Part shown: in pieces, positions 48,100 to 58,476 of the stretch
How the letters are laid out: each line of letters opens with the position of its first letter
Position numbering within the stretch: the first letter of the stretch is position 1
Source of the DNA: Austropuccinia psidii
Lineage: Eukaryota > Basidiomycota > Pucciniomycetes > Pucciniales > Sphaerophragmiaceae
Direction: 5' to 3'
Length of the DNA stretch: 64,000 bases
Assembly: GCA_023105745.1 (NCBI GenBank)
Contig: JALGQZ010000011.1
Span: 49,276,698 to 49,340,697, forward strand
Position numbers and translations under genes: made by a program
Notes under the pieces: model-generated
What the model saw: only the letters and a program-made list of their open reading frames with translations
What the model was told of the DNA's origin: nothing
Database searches by the model: none

Positions 48100-49444
48100 T
48101 CATTCTTTGAATCGGCATGAGATTGTATTACCATCCCTGATTTGATAGCCCGCTCTCTCGCCAATCTCATAATAGCCATTGCTTTTTTGCCGCATTGTTT
48201 TTGCTAACCTGCTTGAGCATTGTGCGGACATACCCACTAGTGTCGTGCTTTCGTTGTCCTGTGCTGGATCAGTATAATGAACAAATGTACTACTGGCCCA
48301 CACTACCTGAATGAGCCCATGACATGTGGATAGATCAATCCAAAAATGCTCATTTGGGAAAATCAATTTTCCCCCTGTACACCGCTTTGACGCATCTCTT
48401 TGAATTTGGCCGGTCCGCTTATCAGCTTGAAACCACCATCCTGAAGCATACAGCGATGCATCCTTATCAACATGAGGTGCGTTTTTGAATCCATTCATGG
48501 TGAAAGTGAGTGCGGAAGCGAACTCGAATGCACCCTGATTTGCCGGAATATCGCCTTCATAGTTGACTTGATCAAAAGACGGAACCCCCAACGAGTTGTA
48601 GCAATTTTGAATCTTCTGAAATAAATTATCCCCAACATATCGTAAGGATTGACCTAGAATGCGACCCACCGAGCTAAGATTGGCACCTCGGTCCCGCCAT
48701 TCATCTTTTGCATTTTCAATTTTGCCAGCACTACCATACAGACCAAATTGTTCATTCTTCGTGGTGCATTTGCGCCACCCAATCGCGAACATAAATCCCT
48801 CCAGTAATGCTCCATTTGTTGCAATAGGGTCAGTGAACCTCTTTTCGCGAAATAAGAATTGTGATAATTCATCCCATTGATTGACCTCGACTTCACTCAT
48901 TGTTGTGAATGGTCGGAATTCAACAAGGGCAATGAGTAATCCGGTTGAAGAGAAAATTGCCACACGGCCAAAGTGAATGCGTTTGATCTGATTGACATCC
49001 ACCACCCTCCGAATTTCACTTGGGGTGATATTTGCTGATACTGGCATTGATATTTGTGCTGTTGGGCGAGAGGAGGAAAAAAACCTATTCATTCGGGTCG
49101 TTTTGGGCTCATTTGTCTTTTGGGATCTCCCACTATTCCCGAGTGGTTGAGGGATCACTATGTGTTGAAGCACACAAGATATCAGATACTGCCAAGGAGC
49201 TTTCTTCGGCACACATCCTTTGACTTCCCTGTTGGAGCCCACATGACATTGGCACAATCTGAACCGACTAAAGCCCATGTTCTTCAGTGGGGCCCAATGA
49301 GGGTGCCACATAAATGTGGAAGCATATATATATATCTATATATATACACTGAGATTAAGCGAGTAACTCACACTTTCCTTCCTCAGCCCGACGCTTTCTC
49401 GCGAGTTCCCTTTTACGCTCTTTTCCTTTTTTCGTGAATGGCAT
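48100..49444 (-). CDS. TET/JBP-like 2-oxoglutarate/Fe(II) dioxygenase
   Basis: The main exon is open from 49311 to 48100 (403 codons). TET/JBP enzymes oxidise 5-methylcytosine or thymine in DNA using 2-oxoglutarate, O2 and Fe(II). Seen here, counted from codon 1 at 49311: a Cys-rich start (LCQCHVGSN near 19), IHFGRVAIFSSTGLLIALVEF (113-133), MFAIGWRK, GGKLIFPNEHFWIDLSTC and the iron ligands His280-x-Asp282 (APHVDKDAS) with a distal His near 345 (FVHYT). The 2-oxoglutarate Arg may be near 368 but is not certain. The layout matches the Tet-like oxygenase family expanded in basidiomycetes. An upstream ATG at 49444 opens a 24-residue basic peptide (MPFTKKGKERKRELARKRR) with a GTGTGAGT donor at about 49373, probably exon 1; the acceptor (near 49272) is unsure. 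I see no stop inside the domain. Confidence 0.83.
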
Positions 49445-49879
49445 GCTTTCAGCAGAAAATGAAATGAAACCGAATGATTACTGATTTCTTAATATCACCT
49501 AAATTGGATTGCGATGGATGAATCTTTTTTAATTGCGGCTAAAAAGAAAGCTCACGCCTGACCTTGGCAAATTCACGATCTCAAATACCTGAACCTGAAA
49601 ATTGCAGTGGATAGTGCATTATTCAATTTTACACATTGATGTTCCCATGCAATCACTTTCCAATCCAGCAATTTGGAATATTGCAAGCACACACAAATGC
49701 AATATGCATCCTGCTGCGGATCCCTAGTTATCCCACTCCTCTTGAAAGACACAGGAACCTTTTGCCTATTATGGGCTGGCGTGAAGTGATACACACGACC
49801 TCCCGCAATGCCCCCGCGTGTGCTACTCGCGGGCACAACGCCTGACTCAGCTTGCGTCTTGTCGGAGTCTTCGCAATGA

Positions 49880-49903
49880 TGTACGGAGGCATGCCGCCGT
49901 ACA
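49880..49903. promoter_or_regulatory. palindrome (e), 24 bp with one mismatch
   Basis: TGTACGGAGGCA followed by TGCCGCCGTACA, 436 bp upstream of the TET/JBP start at 49444. Confidence 0.75.
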
Positions 49904-50021
49904 ATTACTATTGGTACTCAGACTGTGGCATCCGGGAAGTAGTAGGATAGGAAGTCATGATTATTAAATTCATAAATAACTTTGCAAAATTCAATTACAA
50001 TCTATCTAGTACAAAGCTAAT

Positions 50022-52243
50022 CTAAAACGGGTCAATCCTGGTTGTGAGTTTAGCTGACCTGGGTACCGTCAAGGTGACCTCATCACTTGAACCAAGCCCG
50101 CGATTCGCCACCCAGGCATCACCAAAGTCTAATACTAAGCATCGTGCAAAATCAAATCTAAGAGGTACAGTGGGGTTAAAAGACTCTGAGGAGAAGAAAC
50201 TTTTATTCAGTAAATTACATATATACTTATTAGTACGTAGCCACACTGGCTCCACTAGATTTTTACCCTCTGAAAGTTTTGCGGAAATGTCAATTAGTGC
50301 TAAAGCCCCTTTAACTGAGCTTGTTCTCCAGTCATCTGAGCATACCATCAAACCACGAACCCCCGCCGCACAGAATGCCGCTAATATACCATAGCAAATT
50401 CGATTTATTCCAAGATTCTTGTGACACGCCAAAAGATCTTTGATGGCCTCATTTTTTTTGAGTTTGTGAGTTTGCCTTTGATGCCATTAACTTCGACCTT
50501 TGTATGTGCACGTACCATGTTGTACGCAATCATCAAATGGATAACTGTATCCATTAGATCCTCCAGGTTCTTGTGCGGCTTTGTGGATATCTCATTGTCA
50601 GCCCCGCCACCTTCAATGCTGAGTTGGGTTGCACGTTGCTTCGATTTACTCAAGCAGGAGGCAAGGTATTCAACTGCTCCGCGTTCGAGTCCAAGAGGAT
50701 CGGTCGAATTTGATGTTGGTGCAATCACATCGTATGAGACTAAACTAATGGATTCAAACATAACATTTGCCCAAAAATGTTTAACTGGATTGGCGGGGTA
50801 AAGAAGGCTCTGAACCATTTTGAAGAAGGAGTGTTCAGATTTTGGGAGATTATCTGGAGGTTTAGCTGATTCCTTCATCAATTTGAGATTCCAAATGTTG
50901 TGATCAAAAAACGCTTCTGTTTCGGTTGGCTTAAAAAAATCTAACCCTGTATATTGCAATTTATATCACCAGTCAACAGCCAATAATCAAGTATCATGCA
51001 CAAAGATAAAAAAAAACTCACCTGCCATCTCAAGGTCCTGCAGCCAAGCCGACATTTTAAGATCTCAGTTACTGATCACCTTAATACCAACGGGCAGGAA
51101 TGTATGAGCATCCTTTGTTGGTAAATTGTCCCATCTATTTTTGTAAATCCTATTGATATTATCAAGCCCCCTTTTCCATGATTGTTGAGTAATATTGGAA
51201 TGATAATTCAAAACGCCTGCAAACTCTTCCATGCGGGATAAAAATATTCCTTGAAAATTCGCAGCGGATGACACTTCGGGCTCAGCGTCGGGAATTATAT
51301 CAGTCATATCTCGTCCCATTGTATCATGTTTAATTGTTTCCCTTTCTTGAAAGGCTTGAATATTCCGAGGAGAGGCGGGAGGGGTTGCATCATGCATTGT
51401 TTCATTGGGTATCGGGGGACTTTCAGTATGTGGAGCTTCATCATGGATTGTTTCATTGAGTATTGGGGGGGTTCAGTATGCGGAGGTTCATTATCAATAT
51501 GGACCCCTTCAACATTGATAATTTCATCACCTTGATCGCGAGAATCGTTTGCGGCTTCAAAGGTACGGCGTTTTTTGTTTGTTTTTTTGGTCGCATGTAT
51601 ATTTGGTCTTTTTCCTAATCCTTTGCCTGGAAATCCAATTACGACTCGAGATCCTTCAGGTAGAGATTCTCCCACCTCCACACCTGCCCATATATTGTAA
51701 GCAGCTATTTTTATCAATTTTGTTTTGAATTAGTAATGGACTTACGGTTCAAATCCATTTTGAGCAGGCTCATCGCTTCAGCAATCTTTTGACGCACATA
51801 ATCTGGAATTTTACTATCATTTTGGATTTTTTCGAGCCTTGGGATTGTTTGAGCAATGTTGGAGACAAATTGTTCCTTGGATATAATTTCCACCTCCCCA
51901 CTGAAAATTACATCATCTTGCCCATCATCTTCTGTCGGTGCACAAGGTTCAACAGTCTTTTCCTTCTCATAACTTTTAAAATTCGGTTTCTGAGAGCTTG
52001 GAGGCTGCCCTGAAATAAAGGCTATGACACAATATCAGGTTTTGAGAGATTTGAAATATTAAAGATGGATGCATACTCACATTCCGGAAGAACTGGTGGA
52101 TCTTGATTATCTTCATGTGACTGGCTCTCTACTTCAATGCCTAATTCACGACTACTGGCGATATCAGAGATTTCACTTCCACTCTCTGGGGCTGAAGTTG
52201 GTCGTTCATTGAATTCTGTTGAATTTCCCGGGGTTCGGGCCAT
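50022..52243 (-). CDS. unknown multi-exon gene of transposon D with two homopolymer frameshifts
   Basis: Proposed exons 52243-52081, 52009-51746, 51704-51092, 51022-51037 (16 nt) and 50946-50022 have consistent phases and mostly GTGAGT/GTAAGT donors. The frame breaks twice: at a C7 run (minus strand; plus 51465-51471) within a duplicated Pro/Glu-rich unit, and at an A8 run (plus 50452-50459). Each needs one more base; the exons total 1981 nt, which becomes a multiple of three with two added. The first 340 residues are acidic, Ser/Pro-rich and disordered, with a KKTNKKRR basic cluster. The rest is folded-looking: LDFFKPTETEAFFDHN, SFFKMVQSLLYPANPVKHFWAN, LDFGDAWVANRGLG near the end. I recognise no family. 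Either these are assembly indels or the copy is dead. Confidence 0.7.
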
Positions 52244-52720
52244 AGCGGAGGTAGTTTATTAAGCAAATAGATGGTGACGAGTTGATTGCTAACTTGTTTG
52301 AAAATTTTTTGATAAAAGATCCAAATTCAAGAAAAAAGGTGCAAATGCGATTTGTCGGGAAATTGAAGGAGGCGATGTTTTGCAAATTATTTCATATCAT
52401 GCAAATGAAATCACTTCCCTGTGAGACATTGAATAAAGTTGACTAGTGAGAAACCTACTAAAGTCAACTTTTGAACTATTCAATGCTCATGAGGTAAGGA
52501 CTAAGCAAAGTGTTCATTTGATTGATATGAAATAAAATGGTTTTGTCGGCGAAACAGGAGACACAATTCTTGTCTTAAATAGTCCACTTATTAGGTTTTA
52601 ATTTGTGAGTCTCATGATTTAAACCCTAGCCACAACATGGTGAATATACTGACCAATATCCCCTTAGGTCCTGTTGGCAGAGAAGGCCACTCAGCATATT
52701 TCGGCAATTGCGTTCATCGT

Positions 52721-52742
52721 GTACGCCAACAAGCCACCGTAC
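52721..52742. promoter_or_regulatory. palindrome (f), diverged
   Basis: GTACG and CGTAC arms around CCAACAAGCCAC, 477 bp upstream of the unknown gene at 52243. It is the weakest member of the family. Confidence 0.5.
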
Positions 52743-52766
52743 TGTACACTATGGATGTAATACGGA

Positions 52767-53330
52767 AGCGTGAGGAGGGTAAGCGTTGTCGGAGGCATGT
52801 CGGGAGGGCACTACATGAGCGTAAGGATGGTAAGCAGTGTCGGGAGAATGTCGGGAGGGAGGGTAACTGTTGTCGGAGGCATGTCGGGAGGGCACTACAT
52901 GAGCGTAAGGATGGTAAGCAGTGTCGGGAGAATGTCGGGAGGGAGGGTAACTGTTGTCGGAGGCATGTCGGGAGGGCACTACATGAGCGTAAGGATGGTA
53001 AGCTGTGTCGGGAGGGAGGGTAACTGTTGTCGGAGGCATGTCGGGAGGGCACTACATGAGCGTAAGGATGGTAAGCAGTGTCGGGAGAATGTCGGGAGGG
53101 AGGGTAACTGTTGTTGGAGGCATGTCGGGAGGGCACTACATGAGCGTAAGGATGGTAAGCTGTGTCGGAGGCATGTCGGGAGGGCACTACACAAGCGTAA
53201 GGGTCATCAGTGGTGTCGGAGGCATGTCGGGAGGGCACTACATGAGCGTAAGGATGGTAAGCGTTGTCGGAGGCATGTCGGGAGGGTACTACACAAGCGT
53301 GAGGATGGTAGGGGCGGGGGTGTGAAAGCG
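52767..53330. repeat. 84-bp minisatellite near the right end
   Basis: Units beginning GGTAAGC start at 52829, 52913, 52997, 53070 and 53154 (spacings 84, 84, 73, 84), with shorter units after that. Each contains GTCGGAGGCATGTCGGGAGG and CACTACATGAGCGTAAGGAT. GCGTAAGGAT is shared with the 40-bp minisatellite. Open frames across it are composition artefacts. Confidence 0.92.
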
Positions 53331-53499
53331 TAAGGAGTGGTGAGGACGGAGAGGGGCGGGCAGTGTCGGAGTCTCATCCGGATGGAGGGCGGTGCGGGTG
53401 CGTAAGCATGCTAAGCGTCGGGGAGGCGGAAGCCAATGAGGTGAAATTACACGAACGTTGCGCATAGTGTTGAAATGGCTTTGGGCTTTGACTGACATT

Positions 53500-53560
53500 C
53501 TCATGTGACACATGTGACGATTGACGTTGTCTTGACGCTGACGTGACGTGACCCACTAAA
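53500..53560 (-). repeat. right subterminal TGACG motifs
   Basis: Repeated TTGACG, CTTGACG and TGACGTGACGTGAC words close to the right TIR, inverse to the CGTCAAG words at the left end, so they are placed symmetrically as in CACTA elements. Confidence 0.6.
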
Positions 53561-53621
53561 TCCAGTGACTATAAAGTGACACTAACGCGACTGAAGCAAG
53601 ATTTTATACTGACCGCGGTGC

Positions 53622-53667
53622 GACGTGAAGTCAATCGCCGACGATTGACGCGAGATTCGCCCTGGTG
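53622..53667 (-). repeat. right terminal inverted repeat of transposon D
   Basis: It ends ...CGAGATTCGCCCTGGTG on the plus strand, the inverse of the left TIR with two mismatches. The AGA target duplication follows at 53668-53670. Confidence 0.95.
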
Positions 53668-53670
53668 AGA

Positions 53671-54640
53671 GGTATGACAAGAGCTGACACATAAAGAAGA
53701 CATGTATAAAATTGAAGTAATAGATTTAACACAAGCCTTCCAAAATGAATACAGGAGTTCTTAAAGCTGTAGCAACAGTAAAATGAAGATATTGAACAAA
53801 TACTGAACACCTTACAAAGAATGTCTACACCTCTGAATCAAAATGAGGGCACAAAGATTCCAAATCCACAAGTATTGGATCCTGATAATTCAAAGTTAAA
53901 AAATGAATTATCAACTTCTTTTCATAACTTGGAACCATCAATGGGCCAAGCACTTTTGAAAGAAGTACCAAAACCTAAAGAATGGCCTCACTTCAGTGGT
54001 GAAGGAGAATATGATCATATGGAATTCATAAGAGGAATTGACATGATTAAAGAAGATTTTGAATTACCAGAAATATTGGTAACAGCAAGGTTTAACACCT
54101 TGTTTACCAGATCAGCTCACAGATGGTATATAAAATTAAGACAAGCACATGGACACCAAAGTTGGACTTGGTGGAAAGCCCAGATTGTCAACAAATGGGC
54201 CAATGATGCTTGGAGATTTAAAGTGGAGACAGCCTTTAAATCTTCCAAATTTAATGCTGATAAAAACAACACTTTACCATGGTTTTGCCAACAAAAAGAC
54301 AGAATAAAAGCATTATACCCTGACATGTCAGAGTTTATGATCCACAGAAAGATTCTGAGGCAATGTGGAGGTGACTTAGAGAATGCTGTCAAAAGCAGGA
54401 CTACTGAACAATCTTCAGCAGAGGATATTATCAATATATTAGAAGAAGTAACCACCAGAACCAAAATTGGTTCTAGTAGGGTGAATCTCAAAAAAAGGTT
54501 TATTACATCTTGTAAAGATTCTGTGGACAAAAACCCCAAAGAAAATTCTAATAATAAGTATAAATCTGCAGATACAGTCAGAAAGTGCCATATTTGACAA
54601 AGCACCACCCATCTAGCCAATACATGTCCAAAAAGGGGGG
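53671..54640 (+). pseudogene. element C gag, part right of transposon D
   Basis: Gag resumes here. The frame 53821-54597 has EWPHFSGEGEYDHMEF, RWYIKLRQAHG, WTWWKAQIVNKWANDAWRF and MIHRKILRQCGGDLENA, matching elements A and B. The zinc knuckle is damaged: after RKCHI a TGA replaces the second Cys position and the following residues read QSTTHLANTCPK. It therefore ends before the knuckle. Confidence 0.87.
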
Positions 54641-56037
54641 AAATCAATGAAATTGATATTGAAAAAGAATCTGATGTTGAAAAAGATGACATAATTGAAG
54701 ACAATTCAGATGATAAGTCATCAATATTTTCTGAATCTTTGAAAGATATAGAAAATATTAATGCCACTTTTGACATCATGGAATCTTATTCCCACTTGCC
54801 AAAATTGAGCAATGGTCAACTTGATTTATCAAAAGCTCAAGATGCAGAACTTATGAAAACAAAATCAAACAGGGGGAAAGGTTATACAGCTGGTAACTCC
54901 TGTATAACAAAAGTGGGGATTGACAATAAGCCCACTAAACTTTTGCTTGACCCAGGAGCCTTCTGCTCTTGTGTTGGTAAATCTTTTCTTAAAACTTGTG
55001 TACCAAATTTTGAAGACTAATTGTTACCAATTGATGGTATAAAATTCAATAGTGCAAGCAATCCAATGAACACATTAGGAACCTTTGAGACCAATGTCAT
55101 ATTCCCACACATTAATGGGAATTTAAGAATCAAAGTTGAATTTGATGTTATGGAAAACTTCACTAGTACCCATTTTATATTGGGAAATGACTATTTAATC
55201 ATGTATGGGATAGATTTGCATAATAACAAAGGCAGATACTTTAGTATTGAAGACAATAAGCATCAGAAATTGGCCTTTTTACCACTTAAAAGACAAATTA
55301 CAGTCAATAAAGTATCACCAGTCAGCTTAGAATTGGAAAACTTCAAATCTGAATAGTTGAGGGAGGCTGAAAGAAGCCTTCATCTGACTGATAAACAAGA
55401 AAATGAACTTTCTTCCCTTTTGTATGACCACAAAGGAGCATTTGCTTCAGACAAAGAACCTCTAAGAGCAATTATTGGTCATGAAGTTGGCATCATTCTT
55501 AATATTGAAAGACCTTATCCAATGCTCTTAAGGAGACCTGCATACCCAGCAAGTCCTAAGTCAAGAGAAGCTCTTGAACCTCACATCAAAGAACTTCTAG
55601 ACCTTGGTGTAATAAGAAACGTTGGCCACAATGAAGTGGTAGAAATAACCACACCAGTCATAGTGGCATGGCATAATGGAAAATCCAGAATGTTTGGAGA
55701 CTTTAGAGCTCTAAACACTTACGCTTTTCCAGATAGGTACCCAATACCAAAAATCCAAATTACCCTTACTCAAATATCTCAAGCAGTGTATATAACCACT
55801 ATGGATTCCCTTAAAGGATTCCATCAAAATGTGGTGAAACCAATAGCAATAAAATGTTTGAGAATGATTCTTCATTGTGGAGTGTATGAATATTGAATAA
55901 TGCCCTTTGGTATTAAAAATGCACCTTCACACTTCCAAAGAATGATTAATTAAATCTTCCCTGAATAACTTTCAGAGGGATGGTTAATCATTGACATTGA
56001 TGACATTATTATCTGTTTCAAGAATTGGGAAGACCAC
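54640..56037 (+). pseudogene. element C protease and reverse transcriptase, broken
   Basis: An acidic linker leads to the protease frame (54739-55020), whose active-site triad reads Asp-Pro-Gly (LLLDPGAFCSC) in place of Asp-Thr-Gly. Stops follow at 55018, 55354 and 55894. Reverse transcriptase pieces are clear: RRPAYPASPKSREALEPHI, FRALNTYAFPDRYPIPKIQ, TTMDSLKGFHQN, MPFGIKNAPSHFQRM. The catalytic box reads DIDD (near 55993-56004) in place of YIDD. It would be inactive even without the stops. Confidence 0.88.
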
Positions 56038-58371
56038 ATGTACAGATTTTCCAGAGTTTTGACAAAAATTCAATCAGTGAACATGAAAATCTCTTTGAAG
56101 AAATGTCATTTTGGATCTAAAGAACTTCAAGCACTAGGACATGTTGTATCTGGTTTTACCATTGGAATTGACAAAATCACAGTTGCAGCAGTATTGCTAA
56201 AACCCATGCCTCAGAACAAAAAGGAAATTAAGTCATTTTTAGGTTTCTCAGGATATTACAGGCAACAAATTAAAGATTTTGCATCCATAGAAAGACCAGT
56301 TTATAAATTGTGTGACAAAGACACAGTATTTGAAATGACTGTTGACAGAGTCAAAGCATTGCAGTCTCTAAGAGAAGCCTTGACCACTTCTCCACTCTTA
56401 CTGATGCCAGACTTTAAATTGCCTTTTAAGTTTTATATTGATGCATCAGGGGATGGGCTGGGTGCTGCACTTCACCAAGTCCAGATCATAAATGATAAAC
56501 CTGTGGAAGGACCCATATGTTTCATATCCAGGCAAATAAAACCAACTGAAGCCAGATATGGACCAAGTAAAATGGAATGTCTATGCCTTGTCTGGGCCTT
56601 GGAAAAATTGAGCTACTTCTTAGAGGGATGTGTTTTTGAACTGATAACAGATTTTACAGCTTTCAAATCACTTTTAAACTTGAAAACACCTAACAGACAT
56701 ATGCTCAGATGGCAAATAGCCATACAAGAATACAGGGGCAATATGACTATTGTTCATAAAGATGGGAATTTGCACAAAAATGAAGATGGACTAAGCAGAT
56801 GGCTATTACCAAATGATATTGATAATCCTGCTTATGTTCCAGAAGGAAATTCACCACAGATCCCAATAGAAGGAATAAGTGTTGAAGACTTGCATACCAC
56901 CTTCTTTAAAGAAGTAAGAAACAGTTACACTCAATATAAGAATTGTAGCATCTTATGCCAATTACTCAACAAAGACTGCAAAGACAACTCTCTAATACAT
57001 GCCTTGGATGAAGTATGGAAGAAATCTTATGATGAAGGAAGATTTCACCTACTAGATGGTATAATTTACCACAGAACCAAGCACACATGTGTCATGACAG
57101 TTGTGGACATGTCATTAATCAAAACTGTACTAAAAGAATGCCATGACAGCCCCTTTTCAGGAAATCTGTCTGAAGAAAGAACAAGAGAAAAGGTGAAGAC
57201 CTGCATATGGTGGCCAATGTGGCAGAACAATGTTGCAGAGTATTTTAAAACCTATGACAGATGTCAAAAGGCAAATAAATCCACTGGAAAGAGACTTGGA
57301 AATATGATTAAAATGCAAGAACCCAGCAGACCTTGGGAAATTGTCCATATGGATTGGGTAACTGGCCTACCACCAGGAGGTGACAGAAGGTATAATGCTT
57401 TCCTAGTGATTGTAGACAGATTCAATAAAACTCCAATATTTTTACCATGTCACAAAGATGATACAGCCATGGATACAGCTCTTCTGATATGGAATAGAGT
57501 AGTGTCATGGACTGGCATATTTACAAATATTATTGGTGACAGGGATCCCAAATTAACTTCAGCACTATGGAAAAATCTTCACCAATTATTTGACACTAAG
57601 CTGTCCTTCTCTACAGAATACCACCCAAAAACTGATGGTCTAGCTGAAAGGATTATCCAGACCTTAGAGGACATGGTAAGAATATTTTGTGCATATGGCC
57701 TTGAATTCAAAGATTGTGATGGATTTACCCATGATTGGTGCACTCTATTGCCAGCACTGGAATTAGCATATAAAACAACAATCCATGCCAGTACCAATCC
57801 AACTCCTGCTATCCTAGAAAAGGGATGGAACCCCAAATTACCCCAAGATTCCTTGGGGAAAGATTTGATTGAAATACATCCCACAGCTGCTAGCTTCAAG
57901 GGAATGCTAGAAAAAGCCAGAAAGCATGCAGTAAGGTGCATGGAAGACTCTTCTGCATATGCTAAGGACAAATGGGATAAATCACATGCAACTCCAGATT
58001 TCAAGGTGGGGGATTTAGTTCTTGTATCCACCACTAACTTCAATAACACCAAAGGATGTAGAAATCTGAAATACTCCTTTTCAGGACCTTTTGTTATTAA
58101 GGCCCTCCATGGGGAAAATGAAGTTGAAGTAGAGTTATCTGAAGAACTTAGCAATAAGCATCCTACATTTCCAGTGAGCTTGATAGAGCCATATAAATCT
58201 AGTGATGCTGAAAAATCTCCCTTGAGGAATAAAGTTCCCCAAGTTATACCTCCTAATGAGTCATCTGGAAGTAAGAAAATTACCAAAGTTCTCAAAGAAA
58301 GAAAGTTGAGAACCAACAAAGTAAGGGAATACCTTGTTAGATACAGTGACCCAACTTGTGAAGATGAATGA
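56038..58371 (+). CDS. element C RT end, RNase H, integrase and chromodomain-like tail
   Basis: 777 open codons, the 3' part of pol cut off from its start by the stops upstream, so probably not translated alone. Order: RT thumb and connection ([29 protein letters not shown]), RNase H ([41 protein letters not shown]), then integrase. In the zinc domain the second His is Asn ([10 protein letters not shown]) and the first Cys of the pair is Tyr (KTYDRCQK). The core keeps Asp439 ([12 protein letters not shown]), Asp501 (IIGDRDPK) and Glu537 (GLAERI) with D,D-35-E spacing. The C-terminal domain has [20 protein letters not shown] and [12 protein letters not shown]. The tail [20 protein letters not shown] is a short chromodomain-like end. 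Confidence 0.88.
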   Translation: MYRFSRVLTKIQSVNMKISLKKCHFGSKELQALGHVVSGFTIGIDKITVAAVLLKPMPQNKKEIKSFLGFSGYYRQQIKDFASIERPVYKLCDKDTVFEMTVDRVKALQSLREALTTSPLLLMPDFKLPFKFYIDASGDGLGAALHQVQIINDKPVEGPICFISRQIKPTEARYGPSKMECLCLVWALEKLSYFLEGCVFELITDFTAFKSLLNLKTPNRHMLRWQIAIQEYRGNMTIVHKDGNLHKNEDGLSRWLLPNDIDNPAYVPEGNSPQIPIEGISVEDLHTTFFKEVRNSYTQYKNCSILCQLLNKDCKDNSLIHALDEVWKKSYDEGRFHLLDGIIYHRTKHTCVMTVVDMSLIKTVLKECHDSPFSGNLSEERTREKVKTCIWWPMWQNNVAEYFKTYDRCQKANKSTGKRLGNMIKMQEPSRPWEIVHMDWVTGLPPGGDRRYNAFLVIVDRFNKTPIFLPCHKDDTAMDTALLIWNRVVSWTGIFTNIIGDRDPKLTSALWKNLHQLFDTKLSFSTEYHPKTDGLAERIIQTLEDMVRIFCAYGLEFKDCDGFTHDWCTLLPALELAYKTTIHASTNPTPAILEKGWNPKLPQDSLGKDLIEIHPTAASFKGMLEKARKHAVRCMEDSSAYAKDKWDKSHATPDFKVGDLVLVSTTNFNNTKGCRNLKYSFSGPFVIKALHGENEVEVELSEELSNKHPTFPVSLIEPYKSSDAEKSPLRNKVPQVIPPNESSGSKKITKVLKERKLRTNKVREYLVRYSDPTCEDE

Positions 58372-58462
58372 TTGCCAGAAAAAGACATACCTGAAGCTAC
58401 TAAATTCTCAGAAGGTTCAGGCACACTAGAAATAACAATATTACAAAGTAATATTCCTTTTT

Positions 58463-58476
58463 TTAAGGGGAGGGAA
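58463..58476 (+). promoter_or_regulatory. polypurine tract of element C
   Basis: TTAAGGGGAGGGAA directly before the 3' LTR start at 58477. Confidence 0.6.

Larger units (their letters stand above)
32803..53667. mobile_element. CMC/CACTA-type DNA transposon D with TET/JBP and SNF2 cargo
   Basis: It is 20,865 bp, bounded by 46-bp terminal inverted repeats that differ at two positions and flanked by the 3-bp duplication AGA (32800-32802 and 53668-53670). It encodes a TNP2-like transposase and five other genes. CACTA elements have TIRs starting CACT(A/G) and 3-bp duplications; here the TIR starts CACC. Gag of element C continues on both sides. The element is visibly richer in G+C and CpG than the AT-rich retroelements around it. 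Gene order and strands: transposase (-), unknown A (+), SNF2 (-), Cys-rich (+), TET/JBP (-), unknown B (-). Confidence 0.93.

Noticed and set aside
49322..49348. TA dinucleotide run as a promoter of the TET/JBP gene
   Set aside because: It lies between the proposed first and second exons, so it is more likely a simple repeat in the intron.
52637..53333. Open frames of 106-187 codons with Gly/Arg/Val or Ser/His repeats
   Set aside because: They read through the 84-bp minisatellite, whose length is a multiple of three and keeps frames open on both strands.
57579..58424. A 281-codon minus-strand frame in element C
   Set aside because: It lies fully over the integrase C-terminal domain, which has clear motifs on the plus strand.
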